In this document: piece by piece, positions 10,599-23,200 of the stretch
How positions within the stretch are numbered: the first letter of the stretch is position 1
Layout: the number at the start of each line of letters is the position of its first letter
Assembly (NCBI GenBank): GCA_035771175.1
Contig: CM069613.1
Span: 3,716,001 to 3,780,000 of the forward strand
Source of the DNA: Paratinospora sagittata
Taxonomy: Eukaryota > Streptophyta > Magnoliopsida > Ranunculales > Menispermaceae
Reading direction: 5' to 3'
Length of the DNA: 64,000 bases
Notes under the pieces: generated by a model
Databases searched by the model: none
Seen by the model: the letters and a program-made list of their open reading frames with translations, nothing else
Told to the model about the DNA's origin: nothing
Translations under genes and position numbers: made by a program

Positions 10599-11919
10599 TA
10601 GAATCATTCAAAGTCGTAATTTCTTTAGAATAAGAAAAATAGTTTGGTTGAGAATCATGTATTTTTTATTTTTTTGAAACTTTCTTTCCAATCTTTAGTA
10701 TTTTGTTTGGGGGTTTGTTTTGTGGGTGTTAGAAAAAAAAACCTATAATTCTTACTTGGATTGGAGATCTAGGTTCAATTTAATATTTTCTCTATATTGT
10801 TGCCATATTTTGTTTGATGATCTTTTATGAATTGATTAGTTGTACTGTTGTAGTTCTATCACTCAAATAGAAGGTGTTACTTTTTGTTTGCATTTGCATT
10901 TCCATGTCTTTATTTTACTTTGAACACTTATAAATTATGCAGAGAATGTTCAACACCACCTTTTGTTGTAGCTAGAGAAATATGGGTTTCTCATGTGTAA
11001 TGCTGATGTAAAGATTAGCTTGTAGTAACAATTAAGTTTGGGTTTTATGCTATAATTGATTTTTTTTTTCTTTTGCTCTTTGCTTACCCAAAAAAAATAA
11101 AAATAAAAATTGTGGCCTTTTTGAATTGACGACCTGTTTATGATGAGAATAAATTGATGGAATTTTGTGGTTTAAAATTGATCTCAGCTGTAAGACAACC
11201 GATAAATGAACCACTAATGGAAAATAAAATTTTCCCTACAGTTCTTCTATGTCGTCAAGTCAATGAAATTTGTATTCTGTTGATACAAATGTTAACTTCT
11301 TTTGTTATATTTTTTATTTTTTTGAATCTAAAATGTAAATATCATGCAACAAATTTGGTTTCATATCTCAAACTCCTGTATTTGGTGTTCTCATGTTTCG
11401 ACAATTCTCAGTGAACAAAATAAGTCATTTGTTGGCTATTTCTAAGTTAGAATTAACCAAGAGGCACATTTAACTCAAAGTTCCTACTTTTTTAATTATA
11501 ATTACTTATTTAGTATATAATTTCTATTTTTTTAATGAAATCTAATTTTAAGTTGATTCTAAATTTTAGGTTGGCACCTACTGAACAATTAATAAGCATT
11601 TCAATAATTACGTTTAGATGATTTGAAGTAAACTAGCTTTGGTAACTAAGTTCTTCAATTTCATTTCATGAGTCCAAACAATCAGAGCTATTTTCCATGT
11701 AGTTAATTGGTACCTGTTATATTGTTTAAAACATTTGCTTGGAATTTTTTTTTTTTCCAAAGAATTTTGCATCCATATTATATATTCATACTACTGTACT
11801 TTGATGATATTGTAAAATGATGCTTTGTATATTGCATTGTGCAGAAGATATTTATTTACGGAGAACTCCTGTCGTATCATAATATAAGGCTGAAGCAACT
11901 GCTTTCCTTCTCTACTATT

Positions 11920-14900
11920 ATGGCTCGGTCATTATCTAATACTCTGTTGAAGGGCATTGCGAGTGTACCTGCTACTCATTCCTTGAGAACAATGGTAGAT
12001 TTATGGATTATGATTAATCTTACTTTGTAATCTTTGTTGCAATGTGGAAGGGCCCTGTAAGAAGAGACAGCTCGTTTAGTTGAGCAAGACTATTGAGAAA
12101 TATCCATATAATTTCAATGCTTGGGAGCTTGTCTTTCCAAGCCACTGACTGGAAACTCCATTTCATGGGCTGTCGTGGATGCTAATACTCTAAATTTGAT
12201 GTTACTTATGTTTGCTGTTTTATGACTTAGCCACTGGCCATTTTTCTGGAATCAAATCCTTTTTTTTCGTGTGCTTAATCTTTTTAAGCTTATAATTCTG
12301 AGTCTGATTTCATGGTTTGTGGGAGCAGGTGTCAGGATCTTTCTACTGTCATGGAATGAGATACTCAACTACTGTGACCAGTGATTCTGACACACATGAT
12401 GATTTCAAACCGACTAGCAAGCTTGAAAGTTCTAGCCTTTCTGCAAAGGTCGTTGTTGAGCAGGTACTTTCTTTTATTTGCAGTGGTTTTTTGTCCTTCC
12501 TATTATGGATGGATATGATTTCATTGATCATCCTATTTTTTTTTTTCTCATTTCCATGAGATTATTAGTTTGGGATTTGGTGCTTATGACTTGTGCATAG
12601 CTCCTGGTATATAGGATGTCAAGGAAAATCCTGTGATGTTATACATGAAGGGAGTTCCTGATATACCTAGATGCGGATTCAGTGCGTTGGCTGTAAGAGT
12701 GCTGAAAGAATATAGTAAGTTTCCACATGTTTGATTAGATGAGATACTTCATTTGCTTTACAATTCAGTAGTATGGAGATAAGTCCTCAACTAATTCTCA
12801 CAGTTTACTTATTTTTCACTCATTTTGCATATCCTAACCCACACCACTTGTTATAAAACTGTTTTAACACTTAATTTATGTAAAAACACATTTTAATGAC
12901 GTTCTAAACATTTTTAATCATGACACATGGAGTGACAAATAAGATTTAGGGTTATTTTACAAAAATTAGGGGTATGTAAAAGAAATTGACACACAGATGG
13001 GTACAATGTTGTATAGTTTGGAAAATTACTTGTGTAACCAGGCAAAAAGTTAAGACTACTTTCTGTTGTTTCTGAATTTTCATACACCAAAGATGCACCC
13101 ATTAAGCTTAAGTGATGCTCAATGATGCGTCAACTAAAATTATAGATCTTAGATGCTTCATAAGGAGAAGATGGAAACAACTATCTATCCATGAGAAGTT
13201 TCCATTAAATTGCCTAAATCCCAACTTCTGGTAGGTTTTAGAAAAACATGAATTATATATCTTCGAGTTTATTGAGTTTGCAAAATGACTTTGTGGTAGT
13301 GAGTATATAGTGCATGCTTATAGATCTCATATTCTGACTAGAAGTGTACAATGAACACAATTAGTCTGATGGATGAAGATGAAAAGCCTTTTCAATTCAA
13401 GTTGCTTGCAGAGGACATATTGTGGCGACCCCACACCCCGTACCACCATCCCCGGCGGGACGGTGTGCGGAATGCCGGGGCGGGACGCCCGACGTAGGCA
13501 TCACCAACCATCCCACATCATCCATTGGGATGGTTGAGACCCTACAAGCCTCAGCCAGACTCTCCATAGAGTCCCATTTTTCTTTTTCACATCAACCTGA
13601 TAAACTTAACAGTTCTAAAATTAACCATACACATCCACATAAACAAGACAATAATAATCTCCAAAATAAGCACATAATAATCATCATCAACCCCAAAATT
13701 AATCCAACACTGTCTAGGGTCAACATACTCAGACTCATCAACAAAAGTCCAAGGCCCATGGCCACTGTCATAAAAGTTATACAACTCCTCGCCATCTAAC
13801 TTTAACATGTGTTATAAATTACATATGTACCAAAATTAACAAAAAGATATACATATTCAATACGAACATCCATCACCATACAAAATCCCTAGACTCACAT
13901 TAAGGATGTCCTAGCTCTGCAGTGGCTAGGTCCTCAAGGAAATGCAACGCCTTTGCCTTTATCTGAAGGACCTGAAATGGAAGTGAGAGGGTGAGCCAAC
14001 TATGCCCAGTGAATAGTGTTCAATTATGCCATCAATTATACATCAATAAAAGGTAGTATGCATGAATGATGCTCATGAGTATGTGAAACATATAACACAT
14101 AATATATATCAAGCATCCATATATGATCATGGACATTTAAATCCATCCACCTTTCCACATCATTTTTTTCCGCTGAAATAGACCCAACCTATGGTCCTCC
14201 CATATTGGGGTACAACTATCTCATTCTCGATCATTCACTCCAGCCTATAAGTGTAATAATCTTCCCTGGCAGGGTACATCTATCTCATTCTAGATCATTC
14301 ACTCCAACCTATAAGTGAAATGATCCTCTATCTCATTCTAGATCATTCACTTCAGCTTATAAGTGTAATGATCCTCCCTGGCGGGGTATATCATCCTCAT
14401 CTAGTCAAATCTTCACTCATGGAAGATTCACTCTAGCACAGGCTTTCGAGATATTCAATGCATGCTAATTCATAATGATTTACACAGATGCAATTCCATA
14501 ATAACATTTCACGAGTTTCAATATACAAGTATAGTTTAATATGATGACACAAGTGATAAACATAAGTAACAACTACTCACAACCAAGCCATGCTAGCTAT
14601 GCTATCCACACACGGATCAACACCAATACCAATTCAAGATCCTATAAACCATATTCACATATACATACATGAATTATCATGATCGTCTCCATTTCCCATA
14701 ATCAACATCAAATTCCATACATAAAACTCATATCCAATTCCAACACATAACCATGTGTCTCAACCTATCATGCCATCACACAAGTCTATCCTTCTTAAAC
14801 CCATAATTTAATTCAATTTGGGTCCAATTAGACAAATCTCATGTCAATTTAATCGATTGACTTAACTTAGGTCAAAAGCCCCAATTTTGGGCAAAGTCCC

Positions 14901-16726
14901 ATAATCATGACCTTAGGCAATTTGTACTACACATAGGGTTTTCACATGCATAACCACCAATTTACACCATCATTCATTTAGAATGAACCATTTATTTAAC
15001 ATAGTTTACATGCACACCATATGGAAAACCCTTAGTCAACTTTCTAGTTTTAGGTCCATTACAAACAACCCCACCAATTTCTGGCTAGAAATTGGGGGTT
15101 TCACCATTAATGGGTTCTAAACTACACCTAATCTCACATATATAACATGCAAGGTCTAACTCATACAAGTGTTCATCCACCACCCCTTCAAATCAGAGAT
15201 TTGAGTGTAGAGAACACTCTATGGATGTAGATCTAGGTCAAGGAAGGTTATTTTCACCATTAGCAAGCTCAAAAGAGCACATGCAAACCAACCCTAGGTT
15301 AGGAACACTTCCAAACCACCAACCATGCCATTTCTTAGATCAAAATAGAGCTCATTACCATGATTCAAGGAGAATTTGTGAAAGAGGAAGGTAAATCACA
15401 TTTACCTTGGAAGAGATTGAGCAAGAATCACCTAGAAACCTCAAGTTTCTCTCCTCTTCTCTTTCTCCTATTCTTTCCCCTCTCTCAAGTGCTCAAAGTG
15501 TGGAATGAGAGGCAAATGAGAGTATACATGGTTTAATACACGAGTGGGGCCCTCACAAGAATTGCCCATTTTTCATTTTTTTTCCAACTGGAACGCGTTT
15601 CACGGCTGTTTTTTTGGCCTGGAAGCTTCTCGGCCACTGTGGAACGCGTTCCAACACTATTGGAATACACATCGGAAATACTCATATAATATGTCAATAT
15701 CTATGTAAATACGCGTTCCGGACTCATTTTTAATATCCCCCAAGTTCATTTGACACACCAATAATTAGTTATCACTAAATCAAGTACATAACACATCATG
15801 CACATCATCAAACAAGCACACATAGCATGCACACCCAACATGCATCATACCAAGCACTAGCACATAGAGTTTGGGTACAATGCAAATGAGACACGGCCTA
15901 GACGAACGAATTTTCGGTGCGTCACACATATAGTGTGATTTGATGAGAACAGGTCCAGGAATATGCAAAGCTTGAAGTTTAGAGGGATGCTTCAAATTCA
16001 GTAGTATGGGGTTTTTAAGTGTGGACAGCATTAGACTTTTGAGGAGGGGTTCTTATTAAAAATATAAAAAAAAAGGAAAGACAGCAAGTGGATGCCTCAA
16101 AATAACATACAGCCAACATAGCCGTGGAGCTGTAGAACAGATTTATCACCAACTGTTTTTTGCTGCGAATAGTAGATATTTGAAATTTGCAAATGTGAAA
16201 TCAAATTTTTAGGAAAATTCTTTTATTATCTTGCATTTTTGTCTTGAGTTATTTATGACGAAACCAAGCAGCTTAGTAGTAAACTTTACAATTCTGGCAT
16301 TTTTTCATCTGTTTGTAATGTCTTTGTGATGTATGTTGGCTACAGATGTTCCTTTGAGTGCGAGAAACATTTTGGAAGACATTGAGCTGAAGAATGCAGT
16401 AAAATCCTTCAGGTAATTCGGCTGTGTTTCTGCAGTAAACCATAGGAAATAGGTTTGTTTTTTCATGTCATTTTGCATATAATTCTAAGAATAAGGTAAC
16501 CGTCTTTCGCAGTTGCTGGCCCACATTTCCACAATTATTCATCAAAGGGGAGTTCATTGGAGGATCGGATATTATTCTCAACATGCACCAGGCACGTTAT
16601 TTAACAAGTAATCTTGTTTATGATCTTTGCTTTGTTCTAATTCAATAAATTTTTCTACAGACTGGAGAACTGAAGGAGAAGCTCGAGGATGTTGCATCTG
16701 AAGCCAACAAAGAAAAGTCAGGATAA
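11920..16726 (+). CDS. GRXS15: Monothiol glutaredoxin, mitochondrial (GRXS15)
   Basis: Coding exons are 11920-11994, 12329-12463, 12615-12714, 16346-16412, 16513-16591 and 16661-16726; they sum to 522 nt, 173 residues, with phases consistent throughout. The first 60-70 residues are a mitochondrial-type presequence ([18 protein letters not shown]). The glutaredoxin fold follows, with the class II active site CGFS at residues 90-93, the upstream lysine of MKGVPD, the [19 protein letters not shown] glutathione-binding region, and a C-terminal EKLEDV helix. CGFS glutaredoxins of this type coordinate and transfer [2Fe-2S] clusters in the mitochondrial matrix. Five introns interrupt the frame; the third, 3.6 kb, holds a solo LTR. 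The fifth intron begins GC instead of GT. An AATAAA lies at 16841, in the 3' flank. Confidence 0.95.
13421..15926. mobile_element. Solo LTR, probably Ty3/gypsy, inside a GRXS15 intron
   Basis: A 2,506-bp insertion begins TGTGGCGACCCCACACC and ends TTTTCGGTGCGTCACA, so it has TG...CA termini. It is flanked by a perfect 5-bp target-site duplication CATAT (13416-13420 and 15927-15931). There is no primer-binding site, gag-pol or second LTR, so it is a solo LTR left by recombination. TGTGRCG... / ...CGTCACA ends and a length above 2 kb recall Tekay/Del-type chromovirus LTRs; this lineage call is an inference. The open frames inside are chance frames. Confidence 0.85.
14217..14392. repeat. Tandem repeat within the solo LTR
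   Basis: Three consecutive units each begin TATCTCATTCT and contain GATCATTCACTYCA followed by CTTATAAGTG-like sequence. Units one and three are about 64 bp; the middle one lacks the CCCTGGCAGGGTA segment and is about 48 bp. Confidence 0.75.
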
Positions 16727-17160
16727 AAAATAGTCCACTGCATTTGGAAGTTCTTATCTGTCTTCTACTTTTCGTTTTTTGTTTTTTTCTTCTTTTATAT
16801 GAAAGAGCAGGAATCAGAGCTATGACGTTTTTGTTTTATGAATAAAAAAGTTTTAAGCATGTTAATTGAGCAAAGAATAATTCTGCAGAATTGATTTGAT
16901 ACTTTTATTTGTTTACCTATCTACTCTTTCTTTGTTGTTATCAATCTGTTAAATATATAGCAAATGATACAATATAGCTGGCTTGTGCGATCTTGCAGAT
17001 ACCCTCTTAAACAAAAGAAGAGAAGAAACAATAGAAACAAGCCAAAGGACTTGCTTATATTAATTTAAGACTGGCGAAAAGTAGTTCATTCACAAGCAAG
17101 CATACAGTCCCTTGCTAAACAGAATTACTTGGACTCCCAAATGTTCAGTTATAGAAAGAA
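16727..17160. other. Convergent 3' flanks of GRXS15 and GDSL gene
   Basis: The stop codons of the two facing genes are 434 bp apart. The interval should hold both 3' UTRs; no other feature is seen. Confidence 0.6.
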
Positions 17161-19034
17161 CTAAGAGTCATAGAAATAGGGTCTTTTGAGTTTGAGCTTT
17201 AGTAGTGGCATCATCTTCTCTGTGAGAGGTGGGTCAGAATAATTTCCATTGAGTATTTGTAACGATACATATTGATTTGCAGCCTCAGTATAGTGTATTC
17301 CATCCCAGCTTAGATACTTGCTGCTAGCATCACACCCTTTGGCTGTCACCATACTCCCATTCAAATTCTTTGTTTGCCCACAAGAAATCCTGCTGTCATA
17401 GTTCAATGGAGGACCCCCAAATCCACAGCAAGCCATAATAGGTTGCTTAAATCCTGAAAATTATTGTTAATACAATGTTAAGCTTCTTCTTCAGTATAAT
17501 TTTTTTTCCATAGTACAGATGGGGAAAGTTGCTGATACTTACCATAAAAAGAATAGTTTGAAATGAGGTTTTGTTTGATTGAGAATATGTCAATGTAAGT
17601 AACAGTTGCATCTGAAAATTGGCTCTGTATATTCTTACAGAGAGCATGAAGCTGCAGATTGAAAAGCTTAGCAGCCCGGTTGTGCGAGCTCACACACCCT
17701 AGCTCATCAAGTTTAGAAGAGTCCTTTCCAAATGCTGCCACATTTTTAGGTAAGCATCCAATGGGACTGGTGTTATGGATCCAAAACTTCCTAGCCCCTT
17801 GGTCATATAATATCTGAAACCAAAATTAGTCATTAGCTTGATCAGAAGTGAAAAAAATCAGTCAGTAAATCACTCTTTTTATATCTTTAAGTGAAAGATC
17901 TTCTGACCTTAATTCCTGTTTCAAATTCCAATAGAATAGTTGGAATTAAAGCAAGCACTTGGTCCTCTGATTTCGAATAAAATGCACCATCAATATCGTT
18001 TTGGCCGATATCGAACATGTAAAGCCCCTGTTTGAAATAATCTTCCTGGGGGATGAATTTATCTAGCTTCTTACCTACGTGGATTTAAGAAATGGGTATC
18101 AGTGTAACTGCAATATTGAAATTTTATTGCTTTGTTAGATGGTACTCTCTTCAAGGTATAACTTTCTTGAATAAAAAATTTATGTTCCTTTCTCTGGTCT
18201 TTCTAGGATATATCATGCAACATATATCTCAGAAACGGAGCACTACTCTTCAAAATAGTAAGTTATTTAGGAAGAAGAGAACTTGGAAATGATTCTATGA
18301 CTCATAACATATTATGATAAAGTTGCAGCTTTTGAAGGTAAGCGAACAAAACCTTTGGTTAGTAATTCAAGAACTCGAGCCTTGAAGCGAATAAACTGAG
18401 ACACCTGAGTCCCAAAAGAAAAGGGACTGATGGAAGCTGCAGTTGCAGGAAGAATAGTAGAACCTGCAGCCGCAAAGTTACACCCTGTTCGTAAACTTGG
18501 TGCGCCAATGGAGTCCAAGTAAGCGTTCAGGAACGGTAGGTCCATTGCATCCACTGTAACCATAAACAAAAGATAGACTTCATGTAACTAACATCAACAA
18601 CCTTAAAACCTTGATTATGAATCATGATCAATTTGAAATCAAGTTTGCTAGCAAAAGAAACTGATTTTTATGAATTTGTTAATGTTAATCCTCTGTGATA
18701 CTAATCATTCAGTATATAAACTCTGCATATTATGTTGTCATCATTTAGTTATACAACTAGAGAAAATCTTGTCCGAAAAACTGAAAGTTGCTTGCATACT
18801 TAAGAAATCAACGATTAAACGCCCATCGCAGAACCGCCCAGATGGCTTTTGAAAGTATATTTGTCCATTAGGGGACTCAAGATGAAGGCCAAGCCCTGCA
18901 ACAAGCTCTCCTGTATCCGAATTTGAGTCGCCAAAGTTGAAGACAGCAGGGTGATTGAAATCTATTGTTTCAGCCATAGCCCAGAAAAGGGATATTAAGA
19001 TACTTGTTGATAGAGGAGAAACCTTGGGAGCCAT
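17161..19034 (-). CDS. GDSL esterase/lipase
   Basis: Five exons on the minus strand: 19034-18800, 18553-18353, 18074-17908, 17813-17543 and 17453-17161. They sum to 1,167 nt, 388 residues, with consistent phases. The N terminus is a signal peptide (residues 1-22, hydrophobic LSTSILISLFWAMA). Block I is VFNFGDSNSDTG with the catalytic serine; block III is the DIGQND motif; block V is WDGIHYTEAAN with the Asp-His pair. CGFGGPPLNYD and the cysteine pattern are typical of the plant secreted GDSL subgroup that includes fucosidase-like members. It likely acts on acyl or acetyl esters in the apoplast or secretory route; the substrate is unknown. The exon 2 donor AAAG/GTTTTG is weak, but the downstream phase supports it. 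Confidence 0.93.
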
Positions 19035-20204
19035 GACTTGTGTGAATTATTCAGTATTGCATGTTATATACTTTTCAACTATTGATTGAAAGGGTGTTTG
19101 GCGAGTCATGAGTATACTGCAAGTTGCTCTAAAATATTGGAAAACAAAGCATTTGCTTACACATCTAGGGAACAAAATGGAGTATAAAATGAATTTTCAT
19201 ATGGGAGGAGTGACTTACAGGTAGGAATGAGTGAAACAATTCTTAGAAGACACATAAAAACTGAGTTTTGCTTCAGAATTTCTTTAATTAAAACAGAAGC
19301 TCCGATATCATCAAAGAAAAGCTCAAATACCATATAGTGACAAAAGAGGAATAGCAACAGGGAAGAGCCGCTTAGACTCATAAGTAGTAAGGTTCGAATA
19401 TTGGATATGTTGAAGAGAGCCGCAGTAATATAAAATATATGCGTATCCACAATGCTAATCTAACTGTAAAAAAAAATGTAAGTACAATATAATTGTACAT
19501 TTATGTTTATTACATACTTAAAGATGTATAAATTATACACATTTAATGAATATAAATGTCTAGTTACATAATTACATTGTTGTTATATTTTTTTCCAGTT
19601 AGATTAATATTTTTCATAATTTTTTTTATACATCATGGGATCTTTTTATTAAAAGTCATGGAAAAATTACAATAAAGTTATTTACCTATTAAAAAGAGTC
19701 ATTTGTACATAATTTATATTTATATTATTTATAAAATCAAAACTCAGTAGTGACGGTTGGCTACTTTTATCATAAAGTCTTAAATTACCTATTATTTTTC
19801 AATATAAAAATGTCAAATAAATATATATTAAAAAACACAGGTAATTTGATAATAAATAAGATTTATTTTACAATATTAGTAAATATAAGACTTATTTTAA
19901 AAATTATTTTTTTAACCATTTTCAGTCTCTTTTTATTCTTTTTTATTTTTATATAATTTAATTAAAAAAAATTTAATTATTTTTTGGTTTCAATCCTAAA
20001 CATCACTAACAAACACAAGATTACTTTATTTTTAATACTATCATATTCTATGCTATTAATTTCTATTAAATTTCATAAAAATAATTTCATCCTGTCTCAT
20101 TCTAACCGGGTTGTAAGAGTATAGATATACCTTTTGTACCCACCCGACCCGATTAAATAGACAAAGGCCCACGCAGAGAGCCCAAAACTGGGCAGGTGCT
20201 GTTA
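19035..20204. other. Divergent intergenic region
   Basis: This spacer lies between the GDSL gene (minus) and the FAM86-type gene (plus) and should hold both promoters. 19450-20100 is extremely AT-rich. The minus-strand frame at 19157-19450 is not supported by any family. No confident promoter element is called. Confidence 0.4.
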
Positions 20205-23200
20205 ATGGAGGAAAACCTTGCTACTCCCACCCGTGCCCTGTTTAAGTCACGAGAAGAAGAACTCAGGAGCAATTGGGAAGAATTCATGGAGAACAAAGAG
20301 CTCCATTCTTCAAACCCAATTTGCATCCATTTGATCTCAGCTTTTCTTGCTATGGAACCCACTGATTGCTTAATCTCCATGGCCAGGTTCTTCTTCTGTT
20401 CTTTTTTTTTTTTTTTTGGTTTCCTGAATTTCTCAGATATTTTTTTTTTGGTCATTTCTGTAATCTTCTTTGAGACTGGGCACTACCCGGTAATCTTGAC
20501 ACTAATTTGAGCTCTTTTGGTGTTGTGGGTCATGTAGAGAATGTGGTAGAGGGTCGATTACAGAAGCGGTTCAGAGGTTCATATGGGAGCACTGTATAAA
20601 CCAAGCTGTAAGTTGTATTCTTGTTTTTCATATCTCTGCTTTGTTTTATTATAAGAACTTCAAAGCCTGTCTAATGGAACTGATTAAACTTGTAATTCTA
20701 GTCTGAATATGTTTTTCTTGGGACTAATGGTTGTGGGTAGCAATGGAATTTCTTGGAGGAGTAAGTTCAATGTAGTTTTATGAACACTAGTCATGTTTGA
20801 TGTTGTTGCAATGGTAATTCTATGCTTGCAGATGAGCACGAGCACTGCGCCGAGTGGAGTTTATGTGAAGAATTTTCTGAAGAAGGTCATTGTGGACGTT
20901 GAGTCAAGCTGTGGTGAAGTGTTGGATGAGCTGTATGAGCAATTTTCTTATTATATGACTTCTTTAAAGGTAAAAAAAGGAATCCTTGCCATTAATATCT
21001 TGAATTTTCACTGTGTTTTTTTCGGTTCCCTTATATAATTTTCCATGTATTGATTTAAACTTTTCAACTTCCCCTCAGTTTCACGAAGAAGTGTTAAATG
21101 TAAACTTACTAGTTACTACTGATTAAAAGGATATATAATTGTTTTCATTAGTCGTGCCATATGATATCTTGGAATTGATTACTGCTTATGAAATAATGGC
21201 CATTTTGGTACTTGGGTAGGAATATGGTTCAGGTAGTGGCAGCTTAAGGGTCATCAAAACAATTTCATTTCTCTTTCCTACTGGTGAGGACTCTCGATGA
21301 ATTATATCCCTTTTTCTTGGTTCTCTACTTTTTCTTAGCTTCAACTAATATTTCTTCAATTATGGTGTTTGCTATTTCTTCTGTACTAATTTAGGTATAG
21401 AAGTTGCAAGCTGCCCAGTAACAAACAAAGTGGTAGTTCCGCTTCAATGCTCGCTCAACATTCTTGAAGGAGATACTGGGTACTATTTTTTTAATTTGAC
21501 ATTATGAACTCTTCCACCCCCTCTCCTGTGGGAAAAAAAGGGAAGAATTATCACTCTATGTAATTCTCATGAGCTATAATGCATCTGACACAAATAGAAG
21601 ATCATATTGACTCTTATTTCTGCTTTTTTTGAGGTATGATTGATGCTTTGAGGATCCAGCATCTACTTGTTATCTTTTAAAAACTAACTCTAGAAGTTAT
21701 GTCTAATCTTACTAGCTGTAGAATTTTCCTTTATTCTTTAATTCCATCAAAATCCCCTTCCCTTGCCCCAATATAAAGATTAAAGGGGAAAAAAGAGATA
21801 ATAATAGAATTAGAAATTATTAAAGTAATGTTTTAAAAAAGTCAACCTGGCATTGAGTTCAATCCCACAAATGAACAGGAGCTTGGTGTAAGAAACTAGC
21901 TATCAGCTTCTTTCAATTGATAAGTCTCTTTTGAGAAGGCTTAAGTTAGTTCAATCGGAAGGCAGTTACGGTCAAGAGCTTTGTTGAGAAATATGCCACT
22001 GTCGCACATTATATGATGAGAGAATCAAGTAGTGTCAAGAAAGGTTTTTGAACGTTTTTCTTTCTTTCTTTCTTTCATTTTCTGTTTTATCTTTTGTTTT
22101 TTTTTTTAAATTTATTGTATTTATTTATTTATCTTTATCCGAAGAAAGTTTCTATGTTGTCATAGTAATGATTTATGAATTTACTCCAGTGTATCTCTTA
22201 AAGAATGGCTGCTATCTCACTTATGAAGACATATCCATGTTCAATGTGCTGCACCAATTTATCCAGATCTTCTTTTAACACTTCTTAGCTCTTAGATCAT
22301 TGGTATACAGATTGTTGAAGTACCACGTTTAGTTTCCAAGCAACTTGGAGTTGCAAAATCTTATAATGCTGCCATTTTGGACTTTACTTGCTCTTAGTTT
22401 CTTCTTCAAATTAGATGATTCTACTTTAACTGGGTTAACTTTACTGGTTGTTTGGACGCGATCTGCCAAACTTAGCTGTTGTTGAATTGATTTATACAGG
22501 TGTGCGATTTGGCCATCAAGCCTCTTTTTGTCCAAATTTATACTTTCTTATCCAGAAATTTTTTCTAATAAAACTTGTTTTGAGGTGAGGAAGATGATTC
22601 TAGACGTCATTTTCACTTTAATTTATAAAGAGATGAAACAGCAGTTGCTGGTTTGTAAGAATAATCTGAATGCGAGTTTTAATTCAGCGGATAATAATGA
22701 CGGTTTGTGATTGGGTTATGACTAAATGAGGTGATCTTTTACTGTGTTTTCTAAACAGGTTGGCTCAGGTGTGGGTTTAGTTGGTATTTGTCTTGCGTAT
22801 GTGAAAGCCTCCAAGGTATGTTATTTGAACTTCCTTATAGATGAAGAACAGAAGTGAGCAAATCAAAGTTTTTTGATTCCACATCTCTATATCTCCTTTT
22901 ATTTCTTTTTTACTTTCATGGGTGGGTAATTCCACAAATTTTTCACTTCAAGTAAAAGAAAGACATATCTAGTGCATGAGATCCAATTGTGTCCTAATTG
23001 GGCAATACGAAATCAACATAATAGTCTTGATTGCTTATTGCATATATCAACAATTGAAGTTAATTACAGTATACTGGCAACTTTACATTGTTCCAATCGT
23101 AGCAAACAGCAATTAGATTGGGAATTATAACATCTCTTGTGGTTCACTGCATCGTAACATCTCATAATAAAGAACTTTTCATCCAGGTGATAATGAGTGA

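Noticed and set aside
13422..13799. A 125-codon frame on the plus strand and overlapping minus-strand frames
   Set aside because: They lie wholly inside the solo LTR and show no protein family.
14217..14392. CRISPR-like array
   Set aside because: Repeats are contiguous without unique spacers and lie in a plant LTR.
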